Below are positions 1 to 4,203 of a DNA stretch of 5,754 nt, one piece after another; position 1 is the stretch's first letter; every line of letters starts with the position of its first letter. Origin of the DNA: Acidobacteriaceae bacterium (GTDB lineage Bacteria > Acidobacteriota > Terriglobia > Terriglobales > SbA1); assembly GCA_003136335.1 (NCBI GenBank), contig PLEA01000699.1, forward strand, positions 1 to 5,754, in the 5' to 3' direction. The notes under the pieces were generated by a model. That model was not told the origin of the DNA. It saw only the letters and a program-made list of their open reading frames with translations, and searched no databases. A program made the translations under genes and the position numbers.

Positions 1-609
1 GAGGGACTGCACTTTCTGCGCGATCATCGCGCGGCCGTGATGTTGGGGATTAGCTGGGCTCTGTTTCTGGGGGCCATGATGACAGGCGGAGTGGTCACTC
101 CGTCTCTGAGTGAGCGTGTCTTTCACGCGGGGCCGGTGGGGTATGGCTGGCTCAGCGCGGGATGGGGTACGGGAGCATTCATCAGCGCGCTGTATTCACC
201 GCAGGCGATTGCCCGCCTGGGTGGGCGACGCGCACTTGCGTTCTCGATGGCCTTGCTTTCGGTTGCCATGATTTGCGCGCCGGTCGCCGGATTTCTGGTC
301 CTGGCCATGGCGGCATACTTCGTGATGGGCTCGGCGCGGGGCGTTGGCGGCGTGGCGATGAATACCAGCCTGATGGAGATGGTCCCCAAACACTTAATGG
401 GACGCGTGCAGAATGCATACTATTTTGCCGGGACATTCCTGCAAATCGCGCTCGCCATCAGCGTGGGAGCAGTGGCGCACAGGGTAAGCTTGGTGGCCGC
501 ATTCGCGATCCTGGCCTGTGTGTACGGCCTGGCGTTCGTGGCGGCGAGTTGGCCGGTGGGTGTGGTGGTCGTAGAAGAAGTCGTCGCCGAGTGCGATCTA
601 GTCAATTAA
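1..609 (+). CDS. MFS permease, C-terminal half (5' partial)
   Basis: The reading frame is open from the first base and ends at TAA 607-609, giving 202 visible residues of a protein that begins before the window. About six hydrophobic segments can be seen (roughly residues 11-33, 46-68, 77-95, 97-115, 140-159 and 163-184), matching TM7-TM12 of a 12-TM major facilitator. Between the second and third segments lies ARLGGRRAL, the loop 8-9 counterpart of the MFS G-x-x-x-D-x-x-G-R-R signature. The stretch VPKHLMGRVQNAYY before the fifth segment is typical of the EntS-like MFS_3 group, where proton-coupled efflux of drugs or siderophores is common. It would act in the inner membrane. The substrate cannot be inferred. 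The tail ends in a short acidic stretch (VEEVVAECD). The next gene, fabI, starts about 150 bp away and does not look co-transcribed, because a strong hairpin lies between them. Confidence 0.9.
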   Translation, partial: EGLHFLRDHRAAVMLGISWALFLGAMMTGGVVTPSLSERVFHAGPVGYGWLSAGWGTGAFISALYSPQAIARLGGRRALAFSMALLSVAMICAPVAGFLVLAMAAYFVMGSARGVGGVAMNTSLMEMVPKHLMGRVQNAYYFAGTFLQIALAISVGAVAHRVSLVAAFAILACVYGLAFVAASWPVGVVVVEEVVAECDLVN

Positions 610-633
610 AGCGTGCTTTTCATAAGCGAAAAT

Positions 634-668
634 CCCCACCCTTGCGTAAAAGACGCGCACGGATGGGG
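634..668. repeat. REP-like intergenic hairpin
   Basis: The arms CCCCACCCTTGCG (634-646) and CGCACGGATGGGG (656-668) pair at 11 of 13 positions around a 9-nt loop. An alternative inner stem, GCGT/ACGC (644-647 with 653-656), is also possible. It lies 25 bp after the permease stop codon. No T-run follows on the + strand. On the - strand the stem is followed by ATTTTC, but no minus-strand gene lies upstream to need termination. From memory, near-identical CCCCACCCTTGCG...GGATGGGGCA hairpins are scattered between genes in Acidobacteriota genomes, so I call it a dispersed REP-like element that may also slow or stop transcription of the permease gene. Confidence 0.6.
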
Positions 669-761
669 CACTCTCGATTTCTGACGATGCTCGCGACCTC
701 CGATCAGCGTGGTCAATGACCGCCTCCGGCTGTTATTCTTTTCCATTCGTAAGGAGCGTAC

Positions 762-1532
762 ATGTCCTCTGATTTGCAGGGCCGGAATGGTGTTGTCTTC
801 GGAGTCGCCAACAAGCGCTCGATCGCGTGGTCCATTGCCCAGGGATTGCACGCCGCCGGCATGAAGCTGGCCATCACCTACCAGAACGAGCGCCTGGAGC
901 AGGAAGCGAAGGACCTTATCCTGTCCCTGCCCGGTGCCGAAGCGTACATGTGCGACGTTTCCAAGGACGAAGAGATCGACCGGCTCTTTGCCACGCTCAA
1001 AGAGCGACAGGGCAAACTGCACGCGCTGGTGCACTCCGTCGCCTACGCTCCGGCCGACGAACTGAAAGGCGACTTCGTCAACACCACGCGCGAAGGCTTT
1101 CGCGTTGCGCTGGATGTCAGCGTGTACTCGCTGGTCGCGGTCTCGCGAGCTGCGGTCCCATTGATGGAAGACGGCGGGTCCATCGTCACGATGACCTATT
1201 TTGCGTCGGAGAAAGTCGTGCCGCGCTACAACGTGATGGCGGTGGCCAAGGCGGGACTCGAATGTTCGGTGCGCTATCTTGCCTATGAACTCGGAAAGAA
1301 AAAGATTCGGGTGAACGCCATTTCTGCCGGTCCCATCAAGACTCTGGCGGCGCGCGGCATCGCCGGCTTCAGCGAGATGCTTAAGGGCCACGAGGAACGC
1401 GCCCCGTTGGGCCGCCGCGTGGAAGTCGAAGAAGTCGGAAACACCGGAGTCTTTCTGGCCTCGGACGCCAGCAGCGGAATTACGGGCGAGGTGATTTACG
1501 TGGACTGCGGTTATAACATCATGGGGTTTTGA
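762..1532 (+). CDS. fabI: Enoyl-ACP reductase (NADH), FabI
   Basis: FabI reduces trans-2-enoyl-ACP to acyl-ACP with NADH, the last step of each round of type II fatty-acid elongation in the cytoplasm. The 256-residue product has the usual length. The FabI-type cofactor loop GVANKRSIAWSIA is at residues 14-26. The catalytic set is complete and keeps E. coli numbering: Tyr146, Tyr156 and Lys163 (Y-x6-K in RYNVMAVAK). AISAGPIKTLAA (187-198) and the C-terminal GEVIYVDCGYNIMGF are family hallmarks. The E. coli Gly93 position, a triclosan-resistance site, is Ala94 in HSVAYAP, as in Gram-positive FabI such as S. aureus; the Phe203 site is kept, so no resistance is evident. The ATG is fixed by AAGGAG at 751-756, 5 nt upstream. 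A weak extended -10 (TG-T-TATTCT, 731-739) is the only promoter-like sequence I see. The gene appears to stand alone. Confidence 0.97.
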   Translation: MSSDLQGRNGVVFGVANKRSIAWSIAQGLHAAGMKLAITYQNERLEQEAKDLILSLPGAEAYMCDVSKDEEIDRLFATLKERQGKLHALVHSVAYAPADELKGDFVNTTREGFRVALDVSVYSLVAVSRAAVPLMEDGGSIVTMTYFASEKVVPRYNVMAVAKAGLECSVRYLAYELGKKKIRVNAISAGPIKTLAARGIAGFSEMLKGHEERAPLGRRVEVEEVGNTGVFLASDASSGITGEVIYVDCGYNIMGF

Positions 1533-1540
1533 ATCCAGCT

Positions 1541-1568
1541 CTCAGTTCTCGGTTCTCGGTTCTCAGTC
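1541..1568. repeat. Tandem heptamer, four units
   Basis: Four head-to-tail 7-bp units begin 8 bp after the fabI stop: CTCAGTT, CTCGGTT, CTCGGTT and CTCAGTC (consensus CTCRGTY). The outer two share the A variant and the inner two are identical. A 7-bp period has no reading-frame meaning here because the array is outside any supported gene. It may be a slippage-prone simple repeat; no function is evident. Confidence 0.75.
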
Positions 1569-1583
1569 CTGATCGATGGGATA

Positions 1584-1727
1584 ATGGAAGGGATGCGACA
1601 CAAGCGGCTGATCTTCGTCCTCTTTTCCGCCGCGATCCTGTTCTCGATGGTGCGGGAATGGAGCGCTCCGGTCGTATGCGCGCGGTCACCTCTCGCGCCT
1701 TACTTTCCCGCCCAAAGCAAGCATTAG
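1584..1727 (+). CDS. Possible small hydrophobic/secreted peptide
   Basis: This 47-codon ORF starts at ATG 1584 or at the in-frame ATG 1593. From the second start the protein begins MRHKRLIFVLFSAAILFSM: a basic n-region followed by about 14 hydrophobic residues, the shape of a signal peptide or single membrane anchor. A short polar, proline-containing tail ends in PYFPAQSKH. About three quarters of its codons end in G or C, as expected for a gene in this genome. GGGAT lies just before the first ATG, and GGAAGG is too close to the second to be ideal. It lies 51 bp after fabI on the same strand, and its TAG overlaps the last 4 bp of the convergent tsaE gene. I do not recognise the product. It could be chance, or the remnant of a longer secreted protein. 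Confidence 0.3.
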   Translation: MEGMRHKRLIFVLFSAAILFSMVREWSAPVVCARSPLAPYFPAQSKH

Positions 1728-2176
1728 CTGCTGATTTTGATTCGCCGCACGCTGTCGCTTTCGCGCTCCAGCACAATCTCCACATCCCGCTCGCGCGCCA
1801 GCCGCGGAAACTTCTCTCCCCACTCGATCAGCAGAATGCTGTTGTCGGAACGCAGGTCATCCAGGCCGAGCGTCTCCAATTCGCGCGGCGTGTCGATGCG
1901 GTAGAGATCGATGTGGTAGAGATTCGCTCGTGGCCCGCGATATTCGTGCACCAGCGTGAAGGTGGGACTGGTGACGTCTTCCTCGGCAGCCGCTTCAAAA
2001 GCCGCCGCGATTCCCTTGACCAGCGTGGTCTTGCCTGCACCGAGATCGCCGCGCAATAGCACTAACTTCGGAGGCGTGAGCAATGGTGCCAGCGTATGCC
2101 CGAAGGCGATTGTTTCTTCCGCGGAATGCGTGGTGATTTCCCGCTGTACGTCTTTCGCCTTGGTCTGGCCGTCCAC
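1724..2176 (-). CDS. tsaE: tRNA t6A synthesis ATPase TsaE
   Basis: TsaE is the P-loop ATPase that works with TsaB and TsaD to transfer the threonylcarbamoyl group to A37 of ANN-decoding tRNAs in the cytoplasm. The 150-residue length is typical. Walker A is GDLGAGKTT (43-51). DVTSPTFTLVHEY (67-79) is the conserved family block, followed by LYHIDLYRI (86-94) and the diagnostic IEWGEKFP (117-124). The start is GTG: it is the only start codon between the upstream in-frame stop (2213-2215) and the conserved core. No good ribosome-binding site precedes it; a TATACT sequence lies only 6 nt upstream, so the mRNA may be leaderless. pilZ lies 61 bp upstream on the same strand, so co-transcription is also possible. 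In many bacteria tsaE directly follows nnr; here nnr is on the same strand but about 2 kb away. The 3' end overlaps a possible small ORF. Confidence 0.95.
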   Translation of the reverse strand: MDGQTKAKDVQREITTHSAEETIAFGHTLAPLLTPPKLVLLRGDLGAGKTTLVKGIAAAFEAAAEEDVTSPTFTLVHEYRGPRANLYHIDLYRIDTPRELETLGLDDLRSDNSILLIEWGEKFPRLARERDVEIVLERESDSVRRIKISS

Positions 2177-2182
2177 ACGTTC

Positions 2183-2188
2183 AGTATA
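2183..2188 (-). promoter_or_regulatory. Candidate -10 element for tsaE
   Basis: On the minus strand TATACT (5 of 6 matches to TATAAT) sits 6 nt before the GTG start of tsaE. Transcription from it would begin at or next to the start codon, giving a leaderless mRNA. I see no convincing -35 hexamer 16-18 bp further upstream, so the call rests on the -10 and the missing Shine-Dalgarno sequence alone. Confidence 0.25.
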
Positions 2189-2237
2189 GCGACAGCCCTT
2201 CCCTTGCGGCCCTTAAACACCCGGGCGGCGCGCGCAC

Positions 2238-2624
2238 TCAGTGCGTGGAAAATGCGCTCGACTTCAGCCCCAGCGAGCCGCGATCGACGACGTGATCGAG
2301 CGAGGTGCGAAGGCGGCGATGGTCGTCATCCTCGAGCGCGACGAAGCGGAACGGCTGTAGTACGCCGCCAGGCATTTGACGCATGGGACTGAGAACTTCG
2401 GCCATGCCATGGACGGGCCCTGACTGTGTCTGAAAGGCAACTTCGACAAAGTCGCCTTGTCCCAGGGAATGGGACATCTGCAGCAAGCCACCAGTCACGG
2501 AAATGGTTTGGAGCTTAGCTTTTGTGCGCCGGCCGTCTTCGAGACGAATCGCAGCTAGGACGGAATCGCCGAGCTGGACCCGGGCCGCGCGCCGCGAAGG
2601 GTGCGGTTGGGGGAAGTGGGTCAT
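2238..2624 (-). CDS. Single-domain PilZ protein (putative c-di-GMP receptor)
   Basis: The 128-residue protein has the size and order of a stand-alone PilZ domain. An N-terminal RRAAR (11-15) fits the RxxxR motif that clamps c-di-GMP. It is followed about 25 residues later by TISVTGGLL (40-48), which matches D/N-x-S-x-x-G except that Thr40 replaces the usual Asp/Asn. The beta-strand pattern then continues through DFVEVAFQ (58-65), a GMAEVLSP segment (73-80) and FRFVAL (92-97). No signal peptide or membrane segment is present. PilZ proteins relay c-di-GMP levels to motility, polysaccharide export or transcription, but no target gene is visible here. The ATG at 2624 is the only usual start codon after the upstream in-frame stop; its Shine-Dalgarno sequence (TTAGG, 1 nt away) is poor. 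The substituted Thr makes ligand binding uncertain. It lies upstream of tsaE on the same strand and diverges from the oxidoreductase gene. Confidence 0.75.
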   Translation of the reverse strand: MTHFPQPHPSRRAARVQLGDSVLAAIRLEDGRRTKAKLQTISVTGGLLQMSHSLGQGDFVEVAFQTQSGPVHGMAEVLSPMRQMPGGVLQPFRFVALEDDDHRRLRTSLDHVVDRGSLGLKSSAFSTH

Positions 2625-2655
2625 ACCTAATGACTATGGCACTAGCCCGTATCGA

Positions 2656-2667
2656 GTAATAGATTAC
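2656..2667. promoter_or_regulatory. Short perfect dyad upstream of pilZ
   Basis: GTAAT-AG-ATTAC is a perfect 5-2-5 inverted repeat about 30 bp upstream of the pilZ start, where a regulator could cover its promoter. It is short enough to arise by chance. No regulator gene is in the window. Confidence 0.2.
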
Positions 2668-2741
2668 CGAAGCCCCTCGTCCGGATTCCGCTCTGGGAGC
2701 GGCAAGTGGCCGCAGCGATGCCTCGCTCTGTAAAGCAGTTA

Positions 2742-2791
2742 GCGGACGTTAACTAGTTGATTAATGTCCCAGAGGGCGGGGGCGGACGTTA
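2742..2791. promoter_or_regulatory. Cluster of GGACRTTA half-sites upstream of the oxidoreductase gene
   Basis: GCGGACGTTA occurs twice in direct orientation (2742-2751 and 2782-2791), 40 bp apart. A third, inverted copy makes the dyad GGACGTTAA (2744-2752) / TTAATGTCC (2761-2769), matching at 8 of 9 positions with an 8-bp spacer. The cluster sits 70-120 bp before the oxidoreductase start in the divergent promoter region shared with pilZ. Arrangement and location suggest an operator with one full and one half site. The binding protein is unknown. Confidence 0.35.
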
Positions 2792-2851
2792 GGATCAGCG
2801 ATTTTCAGTTCTCCGCGGACTTGCCGATTTACTATGTCTAACTGAATTCCC

Positions 2852-2856
2852 GGAGG
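2852..2856 (+). promoter_or_regulatory. Ribosome-binding site setting the oxidoreductase start
   Basis: GGAGG lies 6 nt before ATG 2863 but only 3 nt before the in-frame GTG at 2860. The spacing favours the ATG, which removes one residue from the longest reading. Confidence 0.7.
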
Positions 2857-2862
2857 AGTGTG

Positions 2863-3972
2863 ATGATCCGAAGTGCGTCTTTCGTTTTGTTCTGCGTGTC
2901 GGTCGCCCAGCTTGCGTTCTCGGCCTCGCCTGCACAAGCGCCGCTCCGCGTCGGCATTGTCGGACTGGTGCACGGACATGTGCACGGATTTCTCGCCCAA
3001 TCGCGCCACAGTTCTGAGATTGAGATCGTGGGAGTCGCCGAACCGGATGCGCGTCTGCTTTCACAAGCAGGGGCAAGATATGGCTTTGACCGAACCACGC
3101 TGTTTGCTGATCTGGAAGACATGCTGCAGAAAGTTCGCCCCCAGGCCGTTCTCGTCTACACCAACACTTACGATCACCGGCGTGTCGTGGAGATCTGCGC
3201 CCGACATGGCGTTCCCGTCATGATGGAGAAACCGCTTGCGGTCAGTCTTGAAGACGCGCTGGCCATCGAGAAGGCCGCGCACACGGGCAAGATTCAGGTG
3301 CTGGTCAACTACGAGACGTCGTGGTATCGCAGTAATCACGCAGCCTACGACCTGGTGCATGACGGAGCGCTCGGGGACGTCCGCAAGGTGGTGGTTCACG
3401 ACGGCCACAACGGTCCAAAAGAAATTGGGGTCGAGCCGGAATTCCTCGCATGGCTCACCGACCCCAAACTGAATGGCGGCGGAGCCCTGTTCGACTTCGG
3501 ATGTTACGGCGCCGACCTGATGACCTGGCTGATGAACGGCCAACGCCCGCAAACTGTCACCGCGGTTACCCAGCAACTCAAGCCCGAAATTTATTCGCGA
3601 GTGGATGACGAAGCCACGATCATCCTGACGTATCCCAAAGCGCAAGCCATCGTGCAGGCTTCATGGAACTGGCCTTTCGATCGCAAAGACATGGAAGTAT
3701 ACGGTCAGACGGGATATGTGATCACAGTGAAGAGAGATGACATTCGCGTCCGTCGCAGCGGAAATGACAGCCGCGAAGAGCAACTCGCCGCCAAGGCCGT
3801 GCCTGCGCCGTATGACAATTCCTTGTCGTACCTGCGGGCGGTGATTCTCGACGGAGCCAAGCCGGATGGACTGTCATCCCTGGAGACGAATGTGACGGTG
3901 ACGGAGATCCTCGACGCAGCGCGGCGTTCGGCGGCCTCGGGGAAAACAATCCTGCTGCCGGCTTCGAGGTAA
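2863..3972 (+). CDS. Exported Gfo/Idh/MocA-family oxidoreductase
   Basis: The 369-residue protein starts with a Sec-type signal peptide: MIRSAS, a hydrophobic core FVLFCVSVAQLAF (7-19), then small residues up to ASPAQA with likely cleavage near residues 22-26. There is no twin arginine or lipobox. The Rossmann domain starts at LRVGIVGLVHGHVHGFL (28-44). This keeps VGIVG but has Val36-His37 where the usual G-x-G-x-x-G has its second glycine. EIVGVAEPD (54-62) ends strand 2. MEKPLAV (121-127) is the family EKP motif with catalytic-type Lys123. In the C-terminal domain, NGGGALFDFGCYGADLMTW (204-222) is the D-x-G-x-H-x-x-D block, with Tyr215 in place of His. The family uses NAD(P) on sugars and related polyols; the substrate is not inferable. 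Being exported is unusual for a cofactor-using enzyme, though periplasmic glucose-fructose oxidoreductase is a precedent. It diverges from pilZ and converges on nnr, so it is probably transcribed alone. Confidence 0.88.
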   Translation: MIRSASFVLFCVSVAQLAFSASPAQAPLRVGIVGLVHGHVHGFLAQSRHSSEIEIVGVAEPDARLLSQAGARYGFDRTTLFADLEDMLQKVRPQAVLVYTNTYDHRRVVEICARHGVPVMMEKPLAVSLEDALAIEKAAHTGKIQVLVNYETSWYRSNHAAYDLVHDGALGDVRKVVVHDGHNGPKEIGVEPEFLAWLTDPKLNGGGALFDFGCYGADLMTWLMNGQRPQTVTAVTQQLKPEIYSRVDDEATIILTYPKAQAIVQASWNWPFDRKDMEVYGQTGYVITVKRDDIRVRRSGNDSREEQLAAKAVPAPYDNSLSYLRAVILDGAKPDGLSSLETNVTVTEILDAARRSAASGKTILLPASR

Positions 3973-4123
3973 AAAGAATGGGAAGGGCACGGCTTCAGAG
4001 GTTGCAGAAAGACTCCTCCGCGCGCTTGATGCTACCCTCGGCGGCTAAACAGGCTGCTGAAAAACTCTGTTTGATGACCGAATGTCTGGCGGCTGAAGCC
4101 GTTGCTGATTTTGCGATACTTAC

Positions 4124-4144
4124 GGCGCGGCTGGAAGCCGCGCC
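4124..4144. repeat. Perfect 9-bp hairpin within the repeat cluster
   Basis: GGCGCGGCT (4124-4132) and AGCCGCGCC (4136-4144) are perfect complements around the 3-nt loop GGA. This is the most stable short hairpin in the window. CTTTCAAAA follows on the + strand, which is not a full T-run. It may weakly terminate the oxidoreductase transcript 150 bp after its stop codon, or serve as the palindromic core of a REP-like element. Confidence 0.7.
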
Positions 4145-4159
4145 CTTTCAAAACAACGC

Positions 4160-4178
4160 AAAAGCGGACTTTTTCCGC
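4160..4178 (-). terminator. Putative intrinsic terminator of nnr
   Basis: Read on the minus strand, GCGGA-AAAAG-TCCGC (4178 to 4164) forms a 5-bp GC-rich stem and is followed at once by TTTT (4163-4160), then GCGTTGTTTT. It begins about 25 nt after the nnr stop codon. The stem is short, so efficiency is uncertain. It coincides with inverted copy C of the repeat cluster. Confidence 0.45.
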
Positions 4179-4203
4179 AACCTCTTTAGCCGCTGCGGGA
4201 GCT

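Larger units (their letters stand above)
3990..4193. repeat. Degenerate intergenic repeat cluster with inverted ends
   Basis: One motif recurs across this gap between convergent genes. Copy A is 3990-4015 (CGGCTTCAGAGGTTGCAGAA then AGACTC). Copy B is 4042-4067 (CGGCTAAACAGGCTGCTGAA then AAACTC), matching A at 20 of 26 positions. A shorter, poorer direct copy is at 4090-4109 (CGGCTGAAGCCGTTGCTGAT). Copy C is inverted, read from 4193 back to 4166 (GCGGCTAAAGAGGTTGCGGA then AAAAGTCC), and differs from B at about four positions plus a one-base indel. The direct copies are spaced 52 and 48 bp. B and C form imperfect terminal inverted repeats around two hairpins. From memory, similar elements recur between genes in Acidobacteriota. 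No transposase or target duplication is seen. Confidence 0.65.

Noticed and set aside
606..1391. A 261-codon open frame on the minus strand covering the fabI region
   Set aside because: It lies antisense to a certain fabI gene. Its product is rich in Arg, His and Gly with no recognisable fold, as expected from a GC-rich gene read backwards.
1529..2059. A 176-codon plus-strand open frame from the fabI end into tsaE
   Set aside because: Two thirds of it is antisense to tsaE, and it begins inside the heptamer repeat region in a different frame from the better small-ORF candidate.
2232..2246. Dyad CGCACT-C-AGTGCG over the pilZ stop codon as a terminator
   Set aside because: The stem is short and no T-run follows on the minus strand, so it is not convincing as a terminator.
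2804..2846. Inverted repeat TTCAGTT (2804-2810) / AACTGAA (2840-2846) in the oxidoreductase leader
   Set aside because: Seven-bp arms separated by 29 bp are expected about once by chance in a gap of this size, and there is no other sign of a riboswitch.
3061..3645. A 194-codon open frame antisense to the oxidoreductase gene
   Set aside because: No family motif is seen, and the sense gene is well supported along the full length.
3990..4193. CRISPR array
   Set aside because: The repeats are degenerate, few in number and palindromic in places, with one copy inverted. No cas gene is present.
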